This document shows, piece after piece, positions 11,539 to 23,500 of a stretch of DNA of 64,000 bases. Numbering within the stretch: position 1 is the stretch's first letter; each line of letters starts with the position of its first letter. The notes under the pieces are model-generated. The model was not told the origin of the DNA. It ran no database searches and was given only the letters and a program-made list of their open reading frames with translations. The translations under genes were made by a program, and so were the position numbers. Origin of the DNA: Monilinia fructicola (lineage: Eukaryota > Ascomycota > Leotiomycetes > Helotiales > Sclerotiniaceae); contig VICG01000005.1 in assembly GCA_008692225.1 (NCBI GenBank), positions 2,491,001 through 2,555,000 on the forward strand, given 5' to 3'.

Positions 11539-12812
11539 GCTGAACGCTCAGTCGCGTAGATATTTTTGTAAAGAAAATATTTCTTTCGGGGTGGGATACG
11601 TAGTGGATGAAGTTAAGGTGGACTTGATGAGAGCGACATCTTGAGGTCTGAGCAGGATACATGATGTCTCTGGTTGATTATGAATCTGCGTCAATGAAGG
11701 GACGATGTCTGAGATAATGGAATTTGACCGATCTTAGGGTAAAATCCTAAAATAAGTATGGTCTGCTTCATTGCTCAAGCTCGAGACGAGTTCTCGTCAC
11801 GGCAGTCTTTTTGTCAGTACGAGACATCTGTGGAACTTGGGAATTCAAATTATATCCCTGAGCTTTGCAGTGACTTGGGAGATTCATAATCGTTGATTTC
11901 CACATTCGAAGCAACAATCTGTCTGCTTATTTGAATGTTTCCTCCCCAACACATATTGAAAAAGTGGGTTTCGATTACGCATATTTGTTTTCATGTTTCC
12001 TTTTATGACTAAATCTTGGAAATTCAGCATCTCAGTTTAAAACATTTACTGACTACCATATATTTGCCGCATCTTAGCGCCGGCGATATGTTCAATTCAT
12101 ATTCAGCTTGTGTACCCGGGTATGAAACCTCCGTACCGCAGTATCACCTCAACTCAAATCATCATTTCTTATTCAGTAACAACGTATGGATAACACACTC
12201 ATAGATATCCAAAAAGAATCTAGGAGGATAGGATATCTTCTAAAACGTCATCTTCCCAGGAATGAAGTTATCTTATCATAAGTCAGATGGCTTCCTTTAC
12301 ACTCGTACGTGTGGTGTACTGACCAACAATAAAACTCACGCCAAATTTTCCTTGTATTGCTCCCTGTCGTAGCCGTTACGTGTCTTCGACGCTTGTATTC
12401 ATTGTGTTTCTTTTCGTCTCTTTATATTTCTATCATTATTGAAGAATTCTGCATTAGATTATGCATTTCCTTGACAATCACTCAGTTTGATTCTAGGCAG
12501 CATCTCCAAATACCAAAATTCAAAGTCGGTATCTCAGTACCGTATATTTGTACCTCCTTGGCAGTCATATATGACCCTCCAATCTCCCTTGTACGATGAC
12601 ACCAATTCCGTCACTAATATCGTAATTATTCTGACTATCTCATTTGCCATTATCATCTTTCTCTTTCTATGGGCCTATATATATTCCCACTCCACTCCTT
12701 ATTCCTCTAGTTTTTTCATCTTATCAATCTCAACCTATTCCCCTTCATCCACCATCGCATCCAAGCTCTCACACCCACTTCCTCGAAAGTCCCGATTCTT
12801 CAACATATTACC
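11539..12812. other. Divergent intergenic region upstream of the Tyr-Gly peptide gene
   Basis: This is the shared upstream region of the UstYa-like gene (-) and the small secreted peptide gene (+). Short frames from 12016 to 12830 are pyrimidine-rich leader-type sequence without motifs. A candidate TATA element lies near 12675 and is listed separately. Confidence 0.45.
12675..12687 (+). promoter_or_regulatory. Candidate TATA box for the Tyr-Gly-rich peptide gene
   Basis: The sequence CTATATATATTCC lies about 125-140 nt before the ATG at 12813 and is followed by a CT-rich leader of the kind common in strongly expressed fungal genes. It was judged by eye only. Confidence 0.45.
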
Positions 12813-13037
12813 ATGAAATTCCTCGCTGAAATCACATTGGCAATGGCCATGGCAGTCAGTGTCATTGGCGGTGCATTAGATGCCAGTGCAAGTGACAAAA
12901 CAACATCAACCTCGAGTGCGACTTCCTCCAGTACCAGCGCGGCAACGGTCACAACTACCACGACTGCGAATGCCTATGGTGCCTATGGAAATTATGGAAA
13001 GTATGGAAGCTATGGCAGTTACAAGAAGAAAGAGTAG
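12813..13037 (+). CDS. Small secreted Tyr-Gly-rich protein (74 aa), unknown function
   Basis: This is a 74-residue intronless frame. Residues 1-27 form a signal peptide (MKFLAEITLAMAMAVSVIGG then ALDASAS). Residues 28-53 are a Ser/Thr-rich stretch, likely O-glycosylated. The tail is NAYGAYGNYGKYGSYGSY, ending KKKE: five Tyr-Gly units at three-residue spacing. There are no cysteines. The start has a good upstream context (ATTACCATG) and a TATA-containing CT-rich promoter. Candidate roles are a secreted structural or wall-associated Gly-Tyr peptide, or a RiPP-type precursor whose Tyr residues are modified, since a UstYa-like oxidase gene starts about 1.3 kb away. Against the RiPP idea, the repeats are not separated by Lys-Arg Kex2 sites as in classic dikaritin precursors. 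The gene is credible; its role is unknown. Confidence 0.7.
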   Translation: MKFLAEITLAMAMAVSVIGGALDASASDKTTSTSSATSSSTSAATVTTTTTANAYGAYGNYGKYGSYGSYKKKE

Positions 13038-13581
13038 AAGTAGTTTTGAAATACTAAGGAGGTTAGTTGCTCGCTACTGAAATTTATGGGATGGGTTTAA
13101 CTTTCATAGGGGCGCTTCCGAGCTCGGTTTCTAAGATTTCTTCTCAGCTGGGTAGCGGTCTAGTTCAGATGGTTTGGGAATTTTGTTCTACTTTCAGGGG
13201 TGTGTGTTGGATGAATGTCGTTTGTTTTAAGGGTAGCCACTGTGGATTAGTTAACTTTTTGGAATGGTGGATATCGTGTGGTATTCTTCATCGTAAGATT
13301 TTAGTGATTGGCCAAACCAAGCTTGTTGGAGACTTTTTTTCAGTAACTTCTTTATATGCAGCAAATTCTGAGCTATCGAGTTCTCTTGGATTTTATTCAG
13401 GCAATCTTATCTTTGAATTCCCACCGTCAATCTAAGTAGCTTGAAAGTACTACATGAGTCTTGGGATCATTGGAGACATATTCGCACCTCTGCAAGACTA
13501 CGCGCAATCCATTCACCGGAGATTATATAATCAAAGTTTCCAAACCTTAGCCAATCACACGGTTTACTTACCCTAGGATTT
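13038..13581. other. 3' flank between the peptide gene and the FAD oxidase
   Basis: The region contains the convergent 3' ends of the peptide gene (+) and the oxidase (-). A 122-codon open frame here starts within the peptide gene's 3' flank, lacks an ATG start and has no motifs; I read it as untranslated region. Confidence 0.45.
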
Positions 13582-15243
13582 CTAAGACTTTGATAGCTTA
13601 AAACCTCCTTCACACAAATTTTGAAATACTCCTTCGGGGCCGTACTTTAGGCTAGCCTCTCTCAAAATTTCCAGCCTTTCCTCCATAACCTTTGATTGGA
13701 TTTTGCCATCCGGCCGCATATTTCGGATATCTAAAATTACTCCCAACCCCCTTTTCCTTCCCAGCTTCGTCAATATCTGCAATCAATTTCTTTGCAGCCG
13801 CGGTTACTTTATCATCATCTTCAACACTTTGCCAACTATAACATAGCAGGAAAAGAGTAAGAAGGCCCGAGGAAGATGATAGCCCGAGAGTGTTTTTTGA
13901 CAGTGACTTGCTGAAGACGGAGGTGGGCAGGGGCTGAATAGTCATGGCCCAGTTCAAACCGGTGACGGAGGAGATGGAAGCCATACTTGATTTCCAGATT
14001 GAATGGACAACTTGGAGTATCTCTAGACCCCCTCCAAAGATAGTGGTCGCGAATTGATTTCTGTGCATCATTGAAATTCCATACTTCAGTCTGAAAGGAC
14101 AGGAGAGTATAAGCTAACCTTAAACCAGATGGAGCAAATCTCCCAGTCTCTGCGGCAAAATCTGTAAGATTGGATATACGCATGGGATTCATATACTGAG
14201 GTTTTGCATCAAGAAATGGCTTTAAAGAAACTAGAGCGTTGTCATTCTTCGTAAATTCCAGGTTGTTGAAAATCGAATACAAATTTCTCTTTTGATCCCA
14301 TGATATACTCATCATGATTGCAGCATACATATCGAAGTTTTCGAGGAGTTTTGCGAATCCGTTCAATTGCTCATCCAGTGTGGATATATCATAGATGATG
14401 CGGCCACCATAGAAGTTCTCTTGTGGAAAGGTTCTGATATCAAAAGGTGTGACAATGGCAAAGTTGTTCGAGCCACCTTTGAGGGCTTGCCAAAGGTCCT
14501 GATTATTCGATTTATTGGCGTTCAAAACGCTGCCATCTGCAAGGACAACTTCGTAATTCTCAACATTATCGCATACCAAGCCTTCCCTTGAACTAAAGAA
14601 TGAGAGGCCTCCTAATATTTCAGTTTGTTAGCTACTGAAACGGTGTTGGAAGCATCATACCATACCCCCAGTTGTTGAGCCCCCAACCCCAACATCGGCA
14701 ACTCTCCCATCACTCGTCGCTATTCCCAAGCCATTTAAAACAGGATATACTTCACTCCATTTAGCGCCACCACCAATTGAGACTAGCGCCTCATCTTCCT
14801 TTAATTTGACCCCTTTCAATCCCCGAAGGCTAATCGTGACCCCACCCTCAATATTTGCAGCACCAGGATTCAAAGTATGCCCGCCTCCACGAAGAGCGAA
14901 CTTGACCTTGCGCTCTACCAGGACTTTCAATATTAACGCAACTTCAGCACCGGTGGTTGGTGAAACAATGCATGCTGGAGATGATGAACGAGCTTGGGCT
15001 GAGAAGTAGGAACTTTGTGCTGATGAGTAGCTCTCATTATCACAGCCTGCTATCTTTTCTTGCAAAAAGCCTCATAATTCGAATTCTATAATCTGTAATT
15101 TTTTTGAGCTCAAAGATCCACGGGGCATAACTTTCCATTACCTACAGCTTCTTGGAGTTCTGACATAATCATTTTTGCTCGTGGGACTGGCTGATTAACA
15201 CAAAAAATAACAAGAAAGGCAAAGAAAGAAGTGAGGTTTTCAT
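13582..15243 (-). pseudogene. FAD-linked oxidoreductase (FAD_binding_4/BBE type), frame-damaged
   Basis: Minus-strand pieces join as a secreted FAD oxidase. From 15243 a signal-like MKTSLLSLPFLLFFVLISQS is encoded but hits TGA at 15171-15169; the body continues in another frame (SELQEAV). Later exons end at 14666, run 14611-14119, and start at 14060. They carry the FAD-binding RGGGHTLNPGAANIEGG (His flavinylation motif), GVGGSTTGG then GLSFFSSREGLVCDN, and LADGSVLNANKSNNQDLWQA. The berberine-bridge-type C-terminus reads KYGPEGVFQNLCEGGFKL, but it is out of frame with the preceding YPKYAAGWQNPIKGY; the shift lies near 13683-13684. Such oxidases perform two-electron oxidations in many secondary-metabolite pathways. 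Its neighbours are a UstYa-like gene, a secreted peptide and an exporter relic. Two frame breaks suggest a dying gene, although base errors could also explain them. Confidence 0.75.
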
Positions 15244-15787
15244 GGTGGAATCGGTAATAGAATGCCTGGGTACAAAGGTGCATACGAAACAACATGATCA
15301 TTATTGGGCTTCAGGAATTTGCAATCGTAATCATGTTCCCCAAGTGGTTTGGTGCAGCAGAAAGAGTCATTTTTACATGGAATACGAGCCGTAGATTCTT
15401 GTTGGCATGCAGTTGGAAGTGATCTCAAGGCCTGTATGCAAGTATTTCTTTTAAACATCACGTGATACACAGTTACGCACAGGAGTTAGGGCTGTAGAGC
15501 CAGCATGATTGCAAACATTTAACACTTATTGATGTTATTCGATACGTCAACTCAAAGTGAGTGGGCTATGGTTGAAAGCCATAGAAGTAAAGGAGCCAAG
15601 TCCTCAGAGGGGAGGGTTGCAATTAGTACATTTTCCATCTTAACTAACCTTTCCTATATATGGGAATTCTATTTAATGAACTTGCAGGCCCAATCGAATC
15701 CTTGCCACATAGCCTTATCTTCAGGAATCATCTATTCAGACCATTCATACTTACTACCTTCTTAATTGTTCATACTCTATACCGAGA
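15244..15787. other. Divergent spacer between the FAD oxidase and the MFS relic
   Basis: Upstream region of both damaged genes. The small frames at 15240-15470 and 15529-15765 have no recognisable motif. Confidence 0.45.
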
Positions 15788-17490
15788 ATGAGGAATGAAT
15801 CCGTTGTCTAGAAATCCTCCCATGGCGGAGATATCGACAGCGAGAACTATCTTGACATCAATGCAGAATCTAAAACTACATCAGCAGATAACGTCAAAGA
15901 CAAGTACCCAGTATCTCTAGCATTTGCTCTTCTTCTCATTGGAATTTGACGGGCTGCTTTTATAGTGGCACTAGGTCGATTAATCGTTGTTACAGCTATT
16001 CCGCAGATCACAGACCATTTTGGAGCACCTGGAAATGTGGGATGGTATGGCTCTGCATACCTACTCAGTAGGTGCAATTTTGGCCGCTTTTTGGCCGGGT
16101 TTACGTTCACTTCAATATTCGAGACGCATACCTGCCATCCCTCACTTTTTTTGAGCTGGGAAATCTTTTGTCGGGAATTGGACCAATCTCTACAGCCGTT
16201 TCTGGAATCGAGGAAGCAGGAGTCATAGCAGGAAATCTGAATAAAATGTCGCTGAGCGCCATGTTGGAGAAGGGCGTTGCATATACAGGCTCGACTGGTT
16301 CTATGTGGGTGTTTATTTCCGGCCGCTGCTCATGAGTCTAACGATCTGATGACATACGCCTGATTTCTTAGATTCGGGGTCGGGTCTGTTGGTGGACCAA
16401 TTATTGATGGAGCGTTGAAAAGTCGTGTATTACAGCGATAGTGCCTTTACTTCAACGTTTTTGTTGGAGCTGTAAATCTTGTATCACTACTCTGCGTCTT
16501 TCGTCCCAAGAAATCGCCTAAAACAAGCGAGCCACTTTGAAAAAGACTTCTACACCTGGACTCGGTTGAAACTATTTGAATCATGGCTTACGTCATGATT
16601 CTACTATTGGCCTTGCAATGGGGGCCTTGCCATGGGGAGAGACTTCGATGCTTGGAGTAATTCCAGGATTATTTGTTTGCTGTTTGGCTTTGGTGTGATT
16701 TCAATCTCATTCTTGATCTGACAATGGTACTGTGGAGCAGAAGCACTACTTCCTCTGCACATATGCACATCCAAACATAGCGGACTGTGTCTGTAACTGT
16801 TACATCTTCTTTTTTCCTGTCGGGCGCAGTCCTCGTATATACTTGTTACCTTCCGTATTGGTTTCAGACGGTAAGGAACGCGTCAGCACTTGAGTCCGGT
16901 GTCGACACAATTCCTGGTGTGTCCAGTAGCTTTATGGCCGCGATGTTAGAGACGATCATGGTCAACAAAACAGAATATCTCAATATACCACTCCTTGCAG
17001 GTCCGACGATAGCCACAATCGGAGCAGGACTCTTGGATACGCTGGAAGTAAATACGCCAACAGCGAGATAGGTCAGCTATGAAATTTTGGAAGCAGCAGG
17101 GCAGATATGACCATACAACAGTATTTTCTCGCGATACAAGGCACTCTTCCAGAATACGAGGAACCTATTGGCACAGCTTTGGTTTTGTTTTCGCAAAATA
17201 ATCAGGTGCAATTTGTGTTTCTGTGGTAACAGTATCATTCGAAATAAGCTCCTGGCAGGTCTTTATGAAAATCGATTTGAAGGAGTCAATATTCAGGCCA
17301 CCATAACAGCTGGCACAACGTAACTTCGAGGGCTTGTCAATAAGAGTTCGCTTCAGCCACTATTAACACTTTACAATAATGCACTAAAAATGTATTGATA
17401 ATATTATAATGGCGGTGCCATTGACCGTGCTGGCCTTGAATTGCGGCACTCCCTGTAGAGTGAGATAATTCAAAGGGGAAGTCAAAGAAG
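15788..17490 (+). pseudogene. Relic of an MFS drug/metabolite exporter (DHA2/14-TMS type)
   Basis: Homology-like fragments run in order across several frames. They are KYPVSLAFALLLIG near 15905; [20 protein letters not shown] then YGSAYLLS at 15985-16065 (the classic motif of fungal multidrug exporters); PYWFQTVRNASALESGV near 16860; GAGLLDTLEVNTPTAR ending in TAG at 17069-17071, where the family has Trp; VSYEILEAAG; and near 17310-17400 ATITAGTT, LRGLVNKSS and LYNNALKMY. Stops and shifts separate the pieces, so no functional transporter can be made. The intact ancestor would have exported a small molecule from the cell, consistent with a biosynthetic locus beside the FAD oxidase and UstYa-like genes. 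The TGG-to-TAG change is a G-to-A type transition, compatible with RIP or ordinary decay. Confidence 0.8.
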
Positions 17491-19404
17491 ATAGCCAATG
17501 TGTTGAAAGATCTATGATGTTGCCAATACTAGGAACTTATCTTGACATGCTAACAGCAAAAGCGTGATAATGCATCTAAGGAGATGGTTTCCGAGCTTTG
17601 ATCACGTGATTGTGACTTGTAGACCATCGGAAGTATTTCGCTATTATTGATTGGCCAACAAATCATTTTTCCACAGGTAGGTTACAATGCAGCGTCACTG
17701 TATCTTACTCAATTCCCTCCAAACAATCTATCATTACCATGTGGATGACCTTTCAAAGGCTCGTACCCGATGACAACCCCAATCAAACCGGCGGTGAACC
17801 TCCAAATGGCATAAGCTTTCCATAGCAACCTCAGTCTCCACCATTTCCCCGGAGCCTAAGCGTGTGATCATGATCATGATTTCACCAGGGTTAGAATACT
17901 GTAGCGAGGTGAAGTATGCCAGTGGATACCCATGCCAGTGGATACCCCAGGAAGGGAATTCTCGCACAAATTCCTATCGTTTGCAGCTTTGCTGCACACA
18001 TACGAAAGAGGCTGAGCGAGGGTTTGACCGCTGTACATGAGGCTCTCGTCCTTTGCTGGATCTACTTCCACAGAGCAGAGAAACTGTACGATTCTGCAGA
18101 ATCATCTCCTCAATACTGCAAATTTAACAATTACCTGCTGATATAAGGTTATTATAGCACGATGAGGGTTCAATGTGTCCCGTACAAATCGGTACGATAG
18201 TTCGTATAGGCTATACCATAATGGAAATCATCAAGGTGTAGGCGACGAGATAGATCGCCTTACTTTATTGTGTGGCGCGGGATAAATAATATGCCTCGAA
18301 CCTTATATCGTTTTCCTAACCATGCGATCACGATCGGATCTCTAGGACTTCCCTCTAATTTCTCTTACATTTCTAATCATTAAGGGGCTCATCAAGCTCA
18401 TCAAGCTCAATATCATTACTTTTTATCTTGGGATGAGTTTGATCGTAATGAACTTTGCTCGAGCGTGTTTTTCTTGATATTGGAAAAGTCTCATAGTCTC
18501 TATCCTAAACATTCGTCCAGGCGTAGCCAGGGTATCACCAGAAAATGTCGTTATCAGTTCATCTTCCTCATTTCCCCAACGTCAGATCCACAAAATATTA
18601 TTCTCAAAATTCCATCAGCATGGATCTAGGTTAATAACATAGCCTGTGTCTATTGGGCAAGGATAATGCAGGAGGCTCCATAATTCTGGATCCAGAGATC
18701 AAACTATCCATGCATCTAAAGTCGTCGACCACGCTCCAAAAGGTGAAGGAGTTAACTACAGTTGAACCTAGAGCCGCAAGCTAGCGATTGCAGGTTGCAG
18801 GTTATCTGTGTAACATTGGGTCTAAAATACTCAAGTAGGATCACGCCATTAAAGCCAATGAATGAAGAAGAGAGATGTTGGGCGGGTACATGATGTTAGT
18901 GGGTATTCCTTTTTTTTGTCAGACAAGGCAAATCACCCTAAGGCATTGTTACGGACGAAATGCAGTAGTGAGCTTTGAGGGTGTCATGAATGCACTCCGT
19001 ATCTTGTTCTTGGATTGTGGTATTTTTGGAAAAGCTATCCCCAGACGCCCTGTCATCTCTATAAGAAATCTATGACTGATATCACCCTAGAGGAATGCTG
19101 CGTGAGTAGCGTCAAGTATGAGAAATTTGTTATTTCCCCCTATTGTTCTTTTATGAGGGTAACTCGTAGAGCATTCATAGTCATATTATGCGGAACAAAG
19201 TTCGCCTGCAAATATTCTCCTGCCCCTTGCTATCGAAACAGACACTGAATTGACAACTGCTGCAGCGAATACTTTTTGAGTGTTACAAACAATAAGTCCG
19301 ACATCAATCGCACGTCAATAGCGGGTTTAACAGCATTCTTCACAAGAACAAGTAGATTTATCTCATAAACATTGATTCGTTTCTTCGTGACTTCATTTCC
19401 CATC
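17491..19404. other. Gene-poor spacer with a small tandem duplication
   Basis: I see no supported gene in this 1.9 kb. At 17916-17947 a 16-bp unit, ATGCCAGTGGATACCC, is present twice in tandem. Around 18388-18410 the motif GCTCATCAA is also repeated. The frames at 17916-18146 and 18875-19075 lack motifs. Confidence 0.45.
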
Positions 19405-20530
19405 CTAACACCTCCCCACACCATAACTTCTATGAAAATTCCCTGCTTGTGCAGAATATGAATAACTCCATTCCCTCTTCGGTTCTTCGTGCGCATCATA
19501 ACCAGGCTTCTCCTCTCTCACCCTCGACATCAACATTTGATTATTCCATTGCGGCATATGCCAATCGTACATCCCTGGATCCGGTTTGAAGATGTCATCG
19601 TAACTGCCTGGGACCTCTGGCATTGCCCCCATGAACGTTTGGAACGGTTGTGAGCCCCAATGATGTGACGGTCCCATGTTGTATTCGGTAGGTTCCGGGA
19701 GTTGGCGGTTGAGAGAAGGAGCTTGTGGTAGAGAATTTGATATGGTAGGCCAGGTGGTTTCTTCATAAAGCCCATCAAGATCACTGAGTTCGGGAGCAGG
19801 TGATTGGCCTGCGGAGTGGATGCTGGACTCTGAGGTTGGTGGCGAGGGTATTGATGTGTTCATACCATTCCAAGAAATTGAATGGTGTGATTCAAATCTT
19901 TGGTGATCTTCCGCTTCTGAATATGGTCTTCCCGTATCCACAATCGTAGATGGTGACCTTGATCTGATAGTTGGGGTGTTCATTGGTGGGGATAGTAACT
20001 GGTGGGTGTCGGCTTGATCGTGAGCGTCTGTCTGGGTGCTAACTTTCATCTTTCTGTCTGCTCTCGTGGTTGTTTGTCTTCGCTTTGTCCCTTCCTGCAC
20101 ATACGATGGCCTTCTAGTAGCAACAATGTTTCCGTCCGCGTCTCTCCAAAGTCTTTTTCTAGTTGCCAAAACACCCAATCCCTCGCCACCAGCCTCATCA
20201 TCCTTCTCCTTGTGACGATTCATATGTCTCTCTACATGATGTGTTAGGTTAGACGTAACATGAAGTTTAGTGCAATACAGGTGACATACCAAGAAGATCA
20301 CGACGCCGAAAATGTGCACGACATCGTAAACATGTGTGGTTTCCATCCTTGTGATTTAACGCGTGACGGTGCAAATGCTCACTCCTCGAAAATGACTTTC
20401 CGCATCCTGCAAAACTACAACCAAACTTCTTCTTCGCAATGCCTGTATTTGTATTGTCATTTGTAGTTTTTGAGCTCGCTGTTGAGCTTATCGACGATGT
20501 GCGAGAGGAAGAACCTGTGAGAGAGGCCAT
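19405..20530 (-). CDS. C2H2 zinc-finger transcription factor (two fingers)
   Basis: Exons 20530-20290 and 20231-19405 (phase 1, GTATGT donor) give 355 residues. The start is the ATG at 20530 (MASLTGSSSRTSSIS); upstream in-frame codons are not required. Two consecutive fingers occupy roughly residues 37-86: finger 1 is FGCSFAGCGKSFSRSEHLHR followed by HALNH, and finger 2 is CLRCRAHFRRRDLL followed by ERHMNRH, completed across the intron. This paired layout is typical of fungal regulators in which both fingers bind a short GC-rich site. The remainder is Pro/Ser-rich with acidic clusters (ELSDLDGLYEE), likely activation sequence. Nuclear localisation is expected, with basic stretches TRKRLWR and GTKRR. 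Target genes are unknown; about 2 kb separate it from the exporter relic, so a role as regulator of that locus is possible but unsupported. Confidence 0.88.
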
Positions 20531-23500
20531 CTTGATGTCGATGATAATAATATGATAAGAGTAAAGTTCAAGCTTTGACTGTTGTCCTGAATCCAAGACT
20601 GATATTTGAGTTCAGACTATATAATGAATGTCAAAGGACGGGGAAAAGAGGGGTCCAGCACTAAAGTATATATCAAGTCACGGAATAATTTCCACTCCAC
20701 TGACAATCATCCTATCTAACTACTGGCTCAACTTCCATTTATTTGACATTTCAAGTCAATACCCACCCAGCACCGGTTATCGGGCATGGTACACGATGCA
20801 CATACAGTACATGGTTCCTCCATACCTCTCCACAGCACGTTTAGTCTATGTTTCCATTGCCACTACTGACAGGGTGTGGACTAGTCAATTGCGAATTGCG
20901 ACAAATGACATACTAGACCCGACCTGTTAGTGGTGAACCTACCCAAATTCAGTAGGTTATCCTTTCACGAATCCTCTAATGTTTCGTGATAAGAATTTAG
21001 CCACTACGAGAATAGAACTGTGAGGCTCATTTGGCTTCGTTCACGTTCAACATCACGATGCCGACGATACCGCACAAAAGGAACTGGGTACTAGCCATCC
21101 TCATTCCATTTGATTTCTCTAACCACAAGTTATATGAAGCAAGTACAGTTTTCTCTTCCCTCAACACCACCCATGGCCGATGATAATTCGGCATCATGAT
21201 TCGGCACCAGTACATCATGCGTACAGTGTACCCTCGTAGTTCACAGCCATTCGCTTTGCATTAATTCCTCTCAAATACCACCAATCAGGATCATGAAGAA
21301 GCTTCCCTTCAATGTTACAATTGGTTCGTTGAGCACATGGCATTCCAGCATCTCCACAATTCCCATCATTTCCCCCAAATCAAAGGCCGCCAGGTTACCC
21401 CTCCATGCATACCCATGCTTGTATATATTTATTCCTCGCCGCTGCAACCAGAAATTTTTTTTCTGTTGGTTTCGTTTATCTGGGAATTGCCAGTTTCCTT
21501 TCTTATCTGATTTTGCTCTCTTATTATCAACAATATACGGAGTACTTATTAAGAAACTGAAAGAGAACTTAGAAGTTAAGTCTAAACCTTCTCTCATCGT
21601 ACGCAGATGTCCGACCACTTGTCACCCTGTCTGTACTAGAATACTTCAGAGCATTCCGGTCATTCACCCCTACAATCGAGAGCTATCCCCTTTAAATCTC
21701 TGTTGGCTCTACAGAGTGCAAAGAAAATACGGCAACCGTCAAGTGCCGCCGTTAGCGATGCTATGCTAATGATGTCGCTTATTGTAAGCCTTGGGCTACA
21801 GAGTCAAAGATTTACTAGATTTGGATATCTAACCGACAACATGACTTGCCCATGAAGGTTTATCTCTGAAATATAATACCAAGAACCTATCACTCCAGGC
21901 TGGCCGCTGGTGAGGCTGGACAGCTAGAGAAATATGGGAATCAAACGCTGAGACCCATAAGTCATCATAACAATATACCATCTGTACGTACAGAGTACAG
22001 TTCAAAAGAAGTTGATGATCTTCGTAATTCCAATCTCCATGGGTTTGGGTTCTGCTGATTTGTCGTAGTATTCCGCCATAAGATATTCTGACTTCGGCAC
22101 AAAATAGCCCGTAAAAGGAGTCATATCCGATGGTGTCCACTTTCTTCAAGGTAAGTAAGTCCACCCCCAAGACTATATGTATACAGTAGCACAGTAGTGC
22201 GATTTGGGACCGATCACATGAACGGATATCCCGTTCTTTTCCCTTCGATATTACTCCGTGATATCATCGTATGGATCAGGCTGGAAGTTAATGCTCACCG
22301 TCGTTTCGAAGTCATACCAAAATGCTGGGTTCGATATATTACTGTAAGATATGAACATTACCATTTGTTGACCATGTTTGCCATGTGTAAACGTTGCTCC
22401 CTGTAGACATCAATCCCCTTGGATATCACATCCTAAATCCTTCATTTCCGTCTCATACAAACGTCTTTGCGCTTGTGATATTCGCGTTCCACGGCTTGTC
22501 CTGTGCTTCAACAGTGCTTTTCTCCCTTCTAACCCTGTTCCTTGTAAGCGCGAGAAAGACCCCAAACTCATAATTTCACAAAGTCAAAGAACGGATAGGC
22601 TTCGTTATCCCACGAGCCATGATAGATGCCACGTGCGGAAAACGAGATCCATTCCCATAGAACTATGACAGCCGTACACGGAAGGATCAATACATGGGCC
22701 TAAAAGTTTCGTAACGGCACACACTAACTGACGGGAATATACGAAAGAAGCGCTGATACCTGAGTGGTCTTATCTTAGCATCTTAGCGGAATCCCAGTTT
22801 CCAATTTCATAAAATAGCCGATGTCATTCCGATTGAGAACAGTGATTGATTGACATTTGAAACTGCTTTGAATTGCTGAAGATTCAATCTTGCTCCTGAA
22901 ATGTCTTTGATATTAACCTTACCTCCTTTTTTGGACTGCCATGCGGGACGCCGATTAATTGCAAATGTTCCCTCCCCCCTTTGTGCGCTTTCAGTATTCT
23001 AGAAATGGCAATCGTACAGGTGAGCCAAGCTTAATTGATGTCAGCTTCTCCATAACATATCATACCATATGGGCACATCCTACGTCCAGAACAGTCAGCG
23101 CTTTCATGTCGTATGATTTTCTTCTTGAACTTAAAACATTGATGCCATTTAAGTTGTCTATCTGCCGTGATATACCCCCTTGGTGCCCGAAGGGAATCTG
23201 CTATTTTATGGAATGCCCTAGAAGGAGTCGCGTGGCACTCGTCACCAGCGATGCGAGATGGATCGATAGAGTTTTGGGAGCCTCCCTACTTGTCTTTTTC
23301 TCCGTGGCATAAATCCGCATGGCGATTTGAGGGGCGTTTGGCAGTTCCAAAAATATACATTGTGACGACAATGGCGGGAGATGTACATTCAGGAAAGAGG
23401 AACTTTGCTACACAAGGACAACCCCAAGTTTATATATCTCTCAATCCCTCACTTGTTGACCAAACACCCCATTCTCCTTCAAACTTTAATCCTACCACAA

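Noticed and set aside
13067..13435. 122-codon frame after the Tyr-Gly peptide gene
   Set aside because: It has no ATG start and lies in the peptide gene's 3' untranslated region; no motif.
21293..21769. 158-codon plus-strand frame
   Set aside because: No motif or signal; a minus-strand frame of similar length overlaps it; composition is not protein-like.
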